Below are positions 52,236 through 63,977 of a stretch of 64,000 nucleotides of DNA, one piece after another. The position numbers were made by a program, and so were the translations under genes. Positions within the stretch are counted from its first letter, which is position 1. Every line of letters starts with the position of its first letter. This DNA comes from Glandiceps talaboti. Lineage: Eukaryota > Hemichordata > Enteropneusta > Spengelidae. The DNA lies in assembly GCF_964340395.1 (NCBI RefSeq), contig NC_135552.1, positions 25,838,181-25,902,180 of the forward strand, given 5' to 3'. The notes beneath the pieces are model-generated. The model was not told where the DNA came from. It made no database searches and saw nothing but the letters and a program-made list of their open reading frames with translations.

Positions 52236-55200
52236 TATTTGCTCATAAACAATCATACATTTACAAAAAAAAAGTCAATAATAATGATATCTTTTTCGGT
52301 GTAATATCTTTTTTCTTTTTAAAGTAGAGAATTGAACTAAGTTTTCATTATCAAGTTCACAACCTATTTACATAGAAATACTGAAAATGAAGTGAATATT
52401 ATGTGAGAGTATTTGTACAACACATCGCCCTTTAACCTTTAAACATTGACCTGCCTGTAGCATAACTTAATTGAGCTTCATCTCTTAACCCCTTCACTAC
52501 TAGACACATGAAAAATAATTTGATACTGTCATTTTGAAGACATTTGATACACATGGCTACTAACAAAGCTCAACATTTAATTATAAAAGTGTATTATAAT
52601 TGCCATTCTTAGAATGGGGCCAATGTAAATTTGACTTCAACATTTACAAGAAGACATACGGAATAGCAAGATTTTTATATAATTTTGTTAGGAAACTACA
52701 GAGTCCTACATAAAGTAGTCAGCTGGCAATAATAATTTACATCGACCTAGTTTGATTTAACAGCCACATGTTAGAAGGGAATTGACATCAGAAAGTTGAG
52801 CATTATTGATGTTTAATATGGAAGCATGGCAATAATGTGGTCACAAGGCAGTTTATTTCTTATGGCAAGAGCCCTTCATGGATTATCTTTCACTTTTATT
52901 ATTTTTTACAAGTCATGCAAGTCATATTATAATGTTGATCTTCGAATCTATTTTATTTATTACCCAAACAGTTCTCTGTGGGTGTATTATTTAGTTCTAG
53001 CCTGTCACCCAACTCAAAAACACCTGATTTATCATGATAGATGCTATTTTAACTAGCTTGATGTAAATTGATGTCGTGTTCATTTCAGGACAACTTATCG
53101 ATCACTGCGGCAATGGTGCATGAATCATTATCATCAATATACAGAACCATTTCATGAGTCTGTGCAATGCTGAGATTGCACCAATAATTCACTTCAGCAA
53201 CTATTAGAGGTACGGGTACCTGCTAAATTTAGAACATATCATGCCTTGTGGCAATATTTGAAGTGTGGAGAAACATGTATGAAAATTTTACAAATTACAA
53301 ATTCTCATTCATTCATACCTAGTTTAATCTATAATTATATTTTTAGTTGTTATTCTAGTTTTGTTCAAAAAAAGTCTTACTTTGCTTCAGAAAGCACTAT
53401 AAGTTAAAATTTTCCCTTGCTTTCAGTCTTTATCTCTGGACTACGCTACGCACTATACAAATATTTGTTTATCATAAACTAATTCAGCATGTAAAAAGTA
53501 AAGAATGATTCATGCAGTGAATGTCTTTGAAAAAACATACTTTTTATTTTTCACATCACCCATACATACATATATCACGCACGTTTAAATAGTTTTGTAT
53601 TTCCATCCTGCCTTCATCTCTTAGAACGTGTTGATAAATTTCCCTTTTGAATACATAAATGTTCACAACTAAATAATTGAAAGGAAAAAAACAGCATACA
53701 AGTCATTATTGATTAGTCAGCATAGAGATACTGTGTGCCAGGATAGGGAGTCTGAAATGACATGCATGGAAAGACACACTCGCAGACATTACTGGTAAAA
53801 TGATAGATAATACTAAATAGCCCATAGTCTGCAAGACTTAAGTGCAATGTTTAATGTACCAAACACACAGTAAAATACATCTCTGGGTTTTTCCTTGATA
53901 AAGACATGGCCCAACTGTCCATTTAAGTCTGCACCAGATGGCTATATCTGTGGAAATCATTTTAAGTATATTTCTATCTTATCTGTCATGGTAGAAATGC
54001 AATGGAGTGTGTTTGAGCAATGAACACACTCCCATGTAACACACACAAGCAATCAAGCTACTCCCGATGGAACGACTTTGCATCTTCCAAAAGGGAGACA
54101 CTTCCCTACCATCTAAATTTAGACGTTTTTACTGGACATCAAATATTTTGTTGATCTTCAGAGACCAATATCCTACCTCAATTAGCAGTTTTAAGAGGGT
54201 CTAATTGTGGATTTTGAAAGTGCAACTGGATGGGTGTAATGAGACTTGTGTTTATTTTTATAGCATGCCTAAAGCAAAATGCTATATGTAAGGACAAGGA
54301 TTCCTTGTATGCAAGTATACATAGCCATAGGCTTTTGGTTTTAAGAGTTTCATTGATTCTACACATGATGGCAGACTTTGAATAAACTTTGGTCTGTTTT
54401 GTGTCAATAACTCGATATCTACCTAGCATACTGATTTTGAGGATCAAACTGCAACCCGCCCTTAATTCTTTAAACAACTTCAGCCATCCTTTTTAGGGGA
54501 TGAGTTTTTGATTGGAGTAATAGACGGTATAAAATATTTCAATGTATGCACAATATACGTCATTGTCTATCAACAAAATATACCTTCAAAATATGAAAAT
54601 ATATTACATGTACACGCACTTAAAAAATATTTGAAACTTGGATTGTTCATGTTAAATATGTCTATAGCCAAATGAATGACTGCGACATTACAATAAAAAA
54701 CACCAGCTTGTATGTAAGGTAATTGAATTTGACATTACTCCCTATGGTATATAAAAGTTACAATGCAAATACAAATATTGCCTTACATTATTTCGCTGAG
54801 ATGTGACATAAATTCATATGCATATGCAATATTTCACTGTATATTTATAATGAGTACAGGCAGTCCCTGAGGGTTTGATTTTCATCAAAATCAACCTAAT
54901 AAATTGTGAGAGCTTCAATATGATTAAAATCTGATGGAGGAAAAAGCTCATTTGCTATTACAACATATTTCACATCTACATTGTATTGTTCATCATTTAT
55001 AAGGAGTTCAATGATTGCAGTGTGCCCTCTGGTAAAGAGAAGGAAATTTATGTAGCCATGCAGTCAAAATGGCTTTTCTTATGAGTCACCTCTTAGTAAG
55101 GGAAAGGGGGAACACCAAATTTTGGCATATCAGAGTAAACTATTGTGTGACAGGGATGTTTCAAACTGGCTTCTGCACATGCCTTACATTTTTTTGTAAA

Positions 55201-56230
55201 GTCTTCTTTCAAAGCCAGGAATCAGAACGAGATCACACGTACATCTTTTTAATCTCACCGCACAAAGTTGGCAAATTAAAAGTAAAGCTGTTTTGATTTA
55301 TGGATTCAATTCATCAACAAAAAAGATTTCAGTTGATATTTTTACTGGGTTTTTGTTCACTGACATAGCAGCAACAATGGAAGTCTACTTTCTATAATTT
55401 GTATACTCATGTGTTATGATTGGTGGGTCAATTGTCCCCCATTGACCTTACTCAAGATGAACAGATTGATAACTTATCTGCTAAAAGTCTACTTGTATCA
55501 AAAGAAATCCTGATGCAGACTGGATACCTAGCAAGATAATCCACTTTCTTAAAGTTATTGATTTTAATGATCTAGAATGTGAACAAAAGCAGAACAGCTG
55601 CTGCTATTTATCACAAATTAATCTATATCTACAAGTCATTTATTGTTGGCAATTCTAAGCATCTGTGATATATATCATATCAGTATCTATCATTGCTGAG
55701 ACCTGTATGCAGACAACTGTCTTACTTGAAAAATTGGAATGTCTCCTTGCAGGCTTATTATAGATAACTCTCACTATTTTTTATGCATAGTGACTTTTAA
55801 TTTGAAATTACATCTAATTAATGTCAAAATTCCCAATTCCTAATTCTCAGTATACTTTTGTACATATTGTATGAAATGAATGTCAAAATCTAAATTTCCC
55901 AAAAAAAAACTTATTTGTACTTCTCCCCCCTTTTCCTTAAATTTGTTACCTTAGTTCTAAACAAAAACCTGTTTAAATTGTGTTCATACATATCTGTGTA
56001 TGAGATAATTCATCTTTGGATGTTTACAGTATTGTACAGATAAAGAAATTTAGAATATAGATTTGTCATATTAAATTACTATTAAAAATATATCCATCAG
56101 ACTTGATCACATCCATTACAATTTACACCAGAACAAATAATTTCTAAAATTTCAGTCATTTTTGCTATGTGCACTTCTTTCCCTTGAAATATTAAATTGG
56201 TTAAATATATTGGCAAAATACATTGTATAT
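52236..56230. other. Non-coding AT-rich stretch
   Basis: Unique sequence. The 99-codon minus frame at 54178-54477 has no recognisable motif and no good splice borders. GTGTGCCCTCT at 55020 echoes the 17.1-kb element. Confidence 0.55.
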
Positions 56231-56690
56231 TGAAAATAATGAAAAGAGTGGGGTTTTCAGGTAGGGCAAAATATACAAAATAATGAAAGTGGAGTGTTAC
56301 GATAGGGCAAAAAATATATTGAAAATAATAAAAGTGGGGTTTTCAGGTAGAGCAAAATATATTGAAAATAATGAAAGTGGAGTGTTCAGGTAGGGCAAAA
56401 AATACATTGAAAATAATAACTGTGGGGTTTTCAGGTAGGGCAAAATATATTGAAAATAATAAAAGTGGGGTTTTCAGGTAGAGCAAAATATATTGAAAAT
56501 AATAACTGGGGGGTTTTCAGGTAGGGCAAAATATATTGAAAATAATGAAAGTGGGGTTTTCAGGTTGGGCAAAATATATTGAAAATAATAAGTGGGGTTT
56601 TCAGGTAGGGCAAAAAAATATATAGAAAATAATGAGAGTATGGGGGTTTTCAGGTAGGGCAAAATATATTGAAAATAATGAAAACTAAGG
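56231..56690 (+). repeat. 43-45 bp tandem repeat, ten units
   Basis: Ten copies of GTGGGGTTTTCAGGTAGGGC followed by AAAATATATTGAAAATAATG, with point changes (GTAGAGC, GATAGGGC, GTTGGGC). Length drift keeps small frames open on the minus strand (an 81-codon frame), which are not genes. Confidence 0.95.
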
Positions 56691-58259
56691 GACTTACATG
56701 TACATGTATTATAAGCCATTGTGATTGCTCATACTGGGAGGAATATACTCCATCATCAAATATTTATATAGGAAGAGTATTACTCATGCAAAGCATACAT
56801 CCATCTCGTTAACTGCATGATATGTGCTATTATAAATTCACAAATAAATGTTACTATGTGAAGGAAATGGGAAAGCCGGCTATAGAGCTCTAATTGTGGC
56901 ATACATCTTCCCCTTTGTAGGATCCTACCTCATTTAGCAATTACTGTTGCTATTACCGCTGTATGTTAAGCCACCAGAATACAAAATAATCTGTATTAGT
57001 ACACTGACTATAGACAACTTTTACCACGTAAAATACCTGCCGTAATCTTCAGCTAACATCATTGAGAATATTATTCGTCATGTGATTAGATTCTTTTTTC
57101 CTTATATCTGCTCATCCCTCCACAACCATTCACCACCAATACCATTATCATCTTTTAAAAAACTCTATCAATTCACCACTGAAACCATCATATCAAATCC
57201 CCATCAATTCCAGATGACAGAAAAGGATATTTTTCATAGAATACACAAATAATTCCAATAGAGTTATTTCAAATTTCTCTCCGCTATTGAAAACTGAGAT
57301 CTTCTTCGGAGCCACACGTAGATTTTGCTAGATGGCTTCAACATGTTGTAAATGCTTTTGTTACAATTATGCTTAAAGCTGGGTCTTGAATTAAAAATTC
57401 TAGTTATCTTATCCTTACCAAAGACTTTCACTAAGCTTTTTCTAATATTTTACCACTATAATTACTAATTCAAGTAAATCAATTAATTCAGTCTGTGTAA
57501 TTTCCACCATTTTGCTTACCAACGTAGACTATAAACAACTTTATTTCACACAAATCAGTACAAGGTGGAGACAAGTGTACTAAAAATGTTTACTTTTTAC
57601 TTTCATTAAAGCAAAGTCAATTTATGTCACAAAAGGCACATTACAACTATGTTTATTTTTCATTATCTAGAAACTGAAATTAATTTCACAGACACATCAA
57701 AGTAATCAATACCCAGTAAACCAGCAGACTGTTCTCAGCATGACATTAAATATATTCTAATTTATGTTGAAAACATACATTAAAATAATTTTGGTTTTTT
57801 TTCTATCTCACTTCTCTGGAGTAGTTTTTACAGGTAAAAGTGACATTTTTTTTCATGTAGAAAGACTTGAAATTGCACACTTGAGACTTGTAATTATTTT
57901 CCAGATCTCACAAAAAGAGCCATGAGATATTTGCATAACAATAGATGTTATTTAATTTCACTTGTTTCCAAGACACCATGGGATAAACTCACACTACTCT
58001 ACAAAGGCATGGGGAAAACTATCCTGTCCTCTACACCTGAAAAAACTACTGTACAATTGTAGATACCTTACAAGGTTATACTTCTTTAATAATATCAGAT
58101 ATAACATATCTATTCACCCATTCCTTGAAATATACCGATTTTAATTTTTCTCTCTCCGCTTTGTATATGGCATTTTAATTTTTTTTCCATATTTTTTTGT
58201 ATGACGCATTTTAGTACTTTATTGTATGACATTTTTTTAGTATTTTATTAATTGCTACC

Positions 58260-58346
58260 TTTTATATGCAATCTTTTTCAATGTGTAAAGAGCACTGAGA
58301 CGTAGTGTAGTGCACTTTTAAGAAATTAAATAATAATAATAATACC
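58260..58346 (+). mobile_element. Retroposon 3' end with AAT tail
   Basis: Ends in GTAAAGAGCACTGAGACG...TAGTGCACTTTTAAGAAATT followed by (AAT)n. This is the usual form of LINE or SINE 3' ends in marine invertebrates, where a short stem (GTAAAGxGC...GTGC) precedes a trinucleotide tail. A related tail in the opposite orientation lies at 5.9 kb. How far the element extends upstream is unclear; 57950-58260 shows T-rich sequence with no coding motif I recognise. Confidence 0.55.
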
Positions 58347-59607
58347 ATTTCCTCTGTTGTTATAAGTTTTACTTTTTTTCACTAAACATATTTTCATAAT
58401 GAATTTTTTTTAATTTATGTAATTTGCAGTTCTCATTTTTCACCTTATTTAGCACTCCTCTGTATTTTTAATAGTCCACTATTGTAGTGTTACCATACAC
58501 TAATTGGTAGTATTGAAGTAAAAGTGAATTGATACTGAATAATAATCATTTTAATCTTTTCTATCTACTTGAAGTTCACAGCTATCTGAAGTGTAAATGG
58601 TTCTTTCTTCTAAGCTACTGGGGCAAATTAAATTTGTCTTAAAGACATCCATCCTCATTCACATTGTTCAATTACTTAATTAGTGTTAGGACTTTGACAT
58701 AGCCATAATGTCAATGTAATAGTCTTGACATTATACCCAGTGAGTAATTGGCTAATGACTCCATCACTACAAGTGAAATACTCTTATTGGTAGCTAAATT
58801 TCCCATCATTATTTCCTCACTTGCTAATTTACACTTCTTTAATCATTATTCCTTTCTTTTCATGCTTGAATGGCTGTAACCCTAATCCATCTAGGGAATG
58901 GGGAGACTTGAAACAGATAATGTTGAAAAGAACCTTTGTAGGTCATAAAGAGGGCACTGGAAACTGAATTAAAATTTAATGCTCAGTTTGGATTAGGATT
59001 ACTCTCTAGGTGTGAAAAACAGTTGTTTCCCAGAGATATAGAAAAGCTTGGCAAGAACAAAAGAATGATGTCATGTAATCTACACTAACGTGATGACCCA
59101 GGACTGAAACATACCCCTTTAAGCTATTTGTTTTTGTTCAATAAAATAAACACAGCATCTGATGAATTTTGAATGTCCATGGCATGCATACATTAATTCA
59201 ATAGCCATTGTATGATGTACTTATATGCACAAAGCATATATGCCATGTCTAGAAATGTCGGAAACGATATTGGACCAACTCCCATATCTATATGTTCTAT
59301 TTCAGCCAATTCAGTGTCTCCTTGTAAACAGCAAGTGCATCTAGTGGAAACACAGAAGAACTATACATATAGTCATTTGCATTACATTGTGTAGTGTCAT
59401 GGTCACTGCACTACTATGGTCACTGTGGTGTTTCTACCTACTACTCCCAGAGTCACATTCAAGTATTGAAGACAGACAAATCTTTATAAGTTCATTGTCC
59501 CTGCTATATCCTCTCCTTAATTGATGCACATCTAGTCTGGCATTTAAAATAACATTTGATAGAAATTACTGCTGACAACACTGTAAAGCCATATTGAAAA
59601 TTCACAA

Positions 59608-59615
59608 TGACGTCA
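59608..59615. promoter_or_regulatory. Second CRE palindrome TGACGTCA
   Basis: A second perfect TGACGTCA, in the putative ERG intron about 1.5 kb downstream of exon 2. It could be an intronic enhancer element or chance. No paired motif or conserved block is visible around it. Confidence 0.2.
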
Positions 59616-60596
59616 GAGCCACGGTGAGAACTTCATGAAATTGTGTCAATTAAATATGGCAGAGATTCAACACTGTATCTGTTAGTGGGGATTCTGTCCT
59701 GCTAAAATTTAAACTCAATCATTATTAAACTTAAGAGCTCTGTCCACCATATCGACCTAACAGTTAAATCTCACAATTTCCTCAATTTATGGGAAGAAAG
59801 CTGAGCACTATTAAAAGTACTACAAGATGTTCTTAGGTCAAAACAACCAACAGCCTACTCCATGCAATCTCATTCAGAATTCCGAAGGCTATCAGATTGT
59901 CAACAACAGCTTGCTCTCTGAAAGGACTGAAATCTGTATTGCGTATTTTCTTACAGAAGCAAGTATTATTATCTTGGGTTTCATAATAAACCACGTACTG
60001 TCAAACTTTTTATCTCTACATGTCAAATCTGTATATAATTTTGTGCTCATTCCATCCCCACAACCCACACCCCTACATTGTCCCCTCCAAGGCTCCATTA
60101 TCCACTATTTATGATGGTATGTATGCATGTAGCTTGTTTTCTGCTAAATACATATATACACAACTTTTATCACATCACAAAAATTCTTCACTTTTTAATA
60201 TCTTATTCTTTGGTAACCCTTTACATGCATGGCCATATTTATTACCCATAAAGACACATCCATTGGGCTATAACATGTACGGTATTTGTCGTCATTAGCT
60301 ATAAAAACATCTCTTCTAAGTGCCTTTCCTCTGGGAATTTCAACTATGGTCGATGCTTAATAAAAAGGTGCTTGCTTACACTACACAGCACAGGCGCGCT
60401 TTCATTTCTTTGGTACATATATATAATTCGGACGTAGCATACGAAAGGGTCTTGAAAAAGAAAACTATGGCGGTTGTTCTTTGAACATGTGAAGGTTTTC
60501 TATTGACTGTGTTTGTATATGGTACATGCATGTAGCGTTTTGCCTGAGTAGCAATAAACAACACAGTTGTAGTACATGTAACTAGTACGCTTACAG

Positions 60597-60944
60597 TTAC
60601 CAGCGATTTCTACAGCTGTGTACCCTTGTATAAACGTAGTTTATCAGGAACGCTTTGATGGTAGGAAAGGTGTCGTAGACACCGACAAAGTACTTCTTTG
60701 TATAATTGTCAACTCGTATTTCATTCGACCAAACAATAACGAACAATTCAAATGTCATGGGGCATATTACAACTGGGACGAGGTTCTCCAACCCACGGAA
60801 GAAAAACGGTGTTTCCTTCTGACAAATTCGAGACGCTACTGCATCATATGCTTTCAATTTTGAGGTAAACAGAGTCAGATCAAAAAGCAATCGATTCGGA
60901 AGACACATGATGATGATGATGATCACCAACATCATCAAGTTCAC
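60597..60944 (-). other. Unassigned overlapping open frames in a CpG-rich pocket
   Basis: A 115-codon minus frame (KETPFFFRGLENLVPVVICP in the middle) overlaps an 81-codon plus frame at 60618-60863 (HGAYYNWDEVLQPTEEKRCF). About 13 CpG occur within 270 bp, far above the average of the putative intron. The plus frame is preceded by TTTCTACAG and followed by GAG|GTAAAC, usable as acceptor and donor of a plus-strand exon. I recognise neither protein. It lies 120 bp downstream of ERG exon 2 on the ERG strand, so it is intronic for ERG. Coding status is uncertain on both strands. Confidence 0.25.
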
Positions 60945-61064
60945 ACTGAATAATATGCTAACTTTTACCCGGAGTCTTCACACAGGACGTGGACGGTCTC
61001 AGCAGAAACTGGACCCTAGACTAGTACAATAACTATCGCAGTGATAAGAACAATATCAACATAC

Positions 61065-61295
61065 CATCTCTTTTATAGAACATAATTTCAACTTGCTTTT
61101 CTTCTTTTTCATTCAACGCTGACTTCAACTGTTGTACTGCAAGTCCGTTAGTTTTAACTCCGTATAGAAAATCGCAGAATGCTGGTTTTTGCATCACTTC
61201 GGCACGCGAATACCCGCATAGCTCGCAAAATCCGTCATTACAAAATATTATATTACGATGTTCCACTTGAGCATTGGCAATAACAAAGTTACGAT
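61065..61295 (-). CDS. KCNH2/6/7-like (erg): ERG-type potassium channel, coding exon 2 (PAS domain core)
   Basis: Second coding exon of the same channel, joined in phase to exon 1 through a codon split across the junction (A + AT, giving Asn). It follows a pyrimidine-rich acceptor (TTTCTTTCAG). It encodes about 77 residues of the eag/PAS domain, including FCNDGFCELCGYSRAEVMQ, which matches human ERG closely, and ends VEIMFYKRDG at a GTATGT donor in phase 1. The 231-bp length equals KCNH2 exon 2 as I know it. The middle (roughly residues 68-84, TNGLAVQQLKSALNEKEEK) is less conserved and still free of indels. The PAS domain folds in the cytoplasm and binds the cyclic-nucleotide-binding homology domain to set slow deactivation. 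No frame damage is seen, so this is an active gene, partial only because the remaining exons are not found in the window. Confidence 0.97.
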
Positions 61296-61492
61296 CTGAA
61301 AGAAAAGTAGAAATGTCATGACAAAGGTGTAAAAAGAAAAACTATTTGACAACAATTGTATATTTCTTTACACGATGACAAGCTGAGACAGTGCATGTAA
61401 ACGTGATAGACGAACAAACGTCAACATCTACTATCTCCGATACATCATAATCAGAAATTTAAAGATTTTGTTTAAAATTGTGGCATACTTAC
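61296..61492 (-). other. ERG intron 1
   Basis: A 197-bp intron between the two ERG coding exons, with donor GTAAGT and acceptor TTTCTTTCAG read on the minus strand. It is AT-rich with no repeat or open frame of note. It interrupts the reading frame in phase 1, as in vertebrate KCNH2. It is compact compared with the following intron, which appears to exceed 60 kb. Confidence 0.93.
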
Positions 61493-61568
61493 TCTGCCCG
61501 TCAAATTTACGAATGATTGTGTCAATAAAGGTGTTTTGGGGGGCAACATGACCCCGTCTCACAGGCAT
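61493..61568 (-). CDS. KCNH2/6/7-like (erg): ERG-type potassium channel, coding exon 1 (PAS-cap)
   Basis: First coding exon of an ether-a-go-go-related (ERG, Kv11) voltage-gated K+ channel, a tetrameric plasma-membrane channel that carries repolarising current in excitable cells. The minus strand encodes 25 residues beginning [14 protein letters not shown] and ending RKFDGQ, the hallmark ERG N-terminus. In this family that segment is the PAS-cap, which slows deactivation by contacting the gating machinery. The start is secure: A at -3, and an in-frame TAA only nine bases upstream (61575-61577). The exon ends in phase 1 (CAG A) before a perfect donor, GTAAGT. Its 76-bp length equals human KCNH2 coding exon 1 as I know it. 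The fragment cannot say which vertebrate paralogue is closest; invertebrates often have a single erg gene (seizure in fly, unc-103 in worm). Confidence 0.96.
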
Positions 61569-62300
61569 TTTCACTTATTTTTCCGCGGCGAATCGTACAT
61601 AGGACTGGTTGACAGCGGAGGTACTCGGCTACTGTACATGCATGGATGGCATATGGGCTATTCTCTTTAAGGCTGTTTTTCCCACCGGGAGAGTGGAAGT
61701 ATTAAACACGTAACAAAATGGCAAACTTCAAGGCGCCATGCTTTGATGCCTGAGGACGCCTGTAATGTATGAATTATGTCATAACCGCATGTAAAATTTC
61801 GATAAAAAGTCGTGATATGATCCTCTCATGTTTTAGTATCCCAAATGAATACATCTTTAATTAAATGTACCGTGTCTTCTGGAAAACACGAATCACAAAA
61901 ATTCGTTCTTACATTCTTTCGAGTTTTACCATAAACGGACATGGGTCAAAACTTCTCACCTCAAATCTTCAAATTTTAATTTATTTCTTTATTCGCCTGT
62001 TCAAATATTTATTTATGCCTAGCGCTGTTATCGTTCATGTTTTGCCATTCTGTTATCCGTATTTTATCCTCTATGGAACACGCATGGCAATGATTGGGGC
62101 AATTAAAAAAATTATTCATATTAAAACAAGTTGGCATGTGGTATGAGGTAAGTAACTTCTTTTTTCCAATTAATAGTACTCGCGTTATATTACTACCGGC
62201 CACTATGACGTCAGTGCCAATATGAAAACATACATTTGTGTGGTCATATTTACTGTTGACTGTAGGGAATTTCAAAAACCTAATCGATCGACAAGTTTTT
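61569..62300 (-). promoter_or_regulatory. ERG 5' UTR and probable promoter flank
   Basis: Sequence immediately upstream of the ERG start codon on the minus strand. It holds clearly more CpG dinucleotides than the repeat-rich left part of the window, for example the CCGCGGCG stretch near 61583 and several at 62180-62210. In invertebrate genomes retained CpGs often mark unmethylated promoters. A perfect CRE palindrome lies about 640 bp upstream of the ATG. I see no convincing TATA box or start site, and a further non-coding first exon to the right of the window cannot be excluded. The regulatory role is inferred from position and composition only. Confidence 0.45.
62206..62213. promoter_or_regulatory. 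CRE palindrome TGACGTCA
   Basis: Perfect 8-bp consensus cAMP-response element, the binding site of CREB/ATF bZIP factors, about 640 bp upstream of the ERG start codon in CpG-retaining sequence. An 8-bp match is expected about once per 65 kb by chance, somewhat less in AT-rich DNA, so position is what makes it notable. Function unproven. Confidence 0.35.
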
Positions 62301-62743
62301 AGTCGATATCAATGTTTACCGAGTCAAAATACTGACTTGGAGTTTGTAATTAAAGATCAATCGATCACGAGATTCGTCAATCCAAGAACAAATTTCTTTT
62401 CTTTTTTTATTCAATTTTCAAATTAGTGGATTAACTTTGTCTACACTAATCAATATTAATTTGTATGATATCAAAATATTAAGAGTTTTATTAATGGAGC
62501 CAAGGAGACTCACTATGTCATACTAGAGGTCAAAATACCAGTCAAACAGTACGATCAAAACTTTTCCGTCGTTTAGTAGGATTTAGATTTTCCAGTATTG
62601 TTTCAATATGGTATCTTCTTTAAGGTTATATTTGGCATGAAAAGCTGATTAGGATTCATCGTCCCATGGCTTCCTCCTCGGAAGGGAAATCTGCCTTTTA
62701 ACAATGAATGCAAAACAAAACACCTGTCGGGTTGTTACTGCTA

Positions 62744-62773
62744 TTGTTGTTGTTGTTGTTGTTGTTGTTGTTT
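62744..62773 (+). repeat. (TTG)n microsatellite
   Basis: About ten TTG units in the CpG-retaining sequence 1.2 kb upstream of the ERG start. The 80-codon frame with a poly-Val stretch here is judged incidental. Confidence 0.9.
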
Positions 62774-63653
62774 TGCTATACAACAAAACCCCCGCACAAA
62801 TGAACCATCGTGTTGCGGAGTCGTCCCTCTTTTCAGCCCAATCGTCCTACAATAGAAGATTTGATATTTGTTTAGTTCATATCATGAGCCCTTTGACTGT
62901 AAACATATGGTCTAGACGCATCCTGCTTTTTCAAAGTGCAAGCTGAAACATGCAGAGATGGTTTGCGAGAGTTTCCAAAAATGAAATAGTGGTGATTTCA
63001 TAGACTTGTTTTTTATTCTCCTACCAGCTAAAATATAGCTAGTTCACGGCAATTGTCCGTATGTTATTTTTTAAACACTAATGTCATATTCAGATATCGA
63101 CAAGTTTCATTTGTCTATGAGCTATCTACAGCCGACCCTACTATATATGTGCTATCAAAAGAAAGCACACTGTAAACGAATAGTTTGTGTATCCACCGAT
63201 CAGTCATAACGAACTGTCATAAACATGAGCAAAGTGCAAACAATATTCCATCGATCAGTTGATCTATAATAATTAAATTTTTTACGTGACGAAAACACAA
63301 TAGGTACATAGTTTCACGGATTTGGCCGACCTAATTTTGGGTGATACAAACTTAAAACTTAATCTTGTAATACAAATGAACAACACATGCACTTTTATTG
63401 ATGAGTGTGTAGTCAAACGAAAAACCCAATAGTACGCTTATTGCTGAAAATTAGGCGCGCACATACGGTTATATTTATACCAAATTCTTTTATTTCCAAC
63501 TTACATGAAATAGCATGTACCGGTACAGTATTTCCATAATTCTCAAAACAAAATACACACACAATACCTTGCAGGAAATCATAGTTACTAGTGAACAACT
63601 TTCTCTTGGTCACATATGACAAACGTTCATGTAATGTCTAGTTGTTATGGTAC
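62774..63653. other. Upstream flank with no recognised feature
   Basis: Between the TTG repeat and the retrotransposon remnant. It has moderate CpG content (for example GGCGCGC near 63453) and short frames only. A distal regulatory role for ERG is possible but not shown. Confidence 0.45.
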
Positions 63654-63977
63654 CTACATCTCATTCTCCATATTTTGTAAGAACCTATTATCGAGCTTAT
63701 ATACACCACAATATTTGTTATTGAATTTGGAATTACTTCTATTTAAACCAGCTTTGATCAAACCATTTGTGACTTTATGATGTACATTTCCGAGACTTCC
63801 TATGACAATAACTATTATTTCTGAACGAAGTATGAGTGGGGAATATTTGTCGAACTTCTTTTGAAAACACAATGAAATGTGTGCAAAGGTCATGGAAACT
63901 TCAACTAATAGTGCATATTTATTCTGTTTATCGATGATAGTAATGTCTGGTCCGTTTATGCTGATGTTCGAAAGTTC
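63654..63977 (-). pseudogene. Non-LTR retrotransposon C-terminal nuclease-like domain, remnant
   Basis: An open frame without stops, about 107 residues, running leftward from near the right edge. It contains NGPDITIIDKQ, then LLVEVSM, KKFDKYSPL and IVIVIGSLGNV. This order matches the C-terminal segment of a class of non-LTR retrotransposon polyproteins, where a PD...D/E-x-K-like core is followed by K..KY..L and a V(V/I)IGALG motif. The domain lies downstream of the reverse transcriptase in those elements. Here a stop at 63978-63980 precedes it and no RT is visible in the few bases left before the edge. It is therefore a truncated or decayed copy, or an element that continues outside with a frame break. 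The last residues of the frame do not resemble the family. It sits about 2.1 kb upstream of the ERG start, in the same orientation. Confidence 0.6.

Larger units (their letters stand above)
56691..61064. other. Proximal part of the large ERG intron
   Basis: Sequence following ERG exon 2 on the minus strand. It carries the retroposon tail at 58.3 kb, one CRE palindrome and the CpG-rich open-frame pocket at 60.6 kb. From about 60300 rightward CpG content rises. No ERG exon 3 was recognised here. Confidence 0.5.

Noticed and set aside
54178-54477. 99-codon minus frame
   Set aside because: No motif, no good splice borders and composition like neighbouring non-coding frames.
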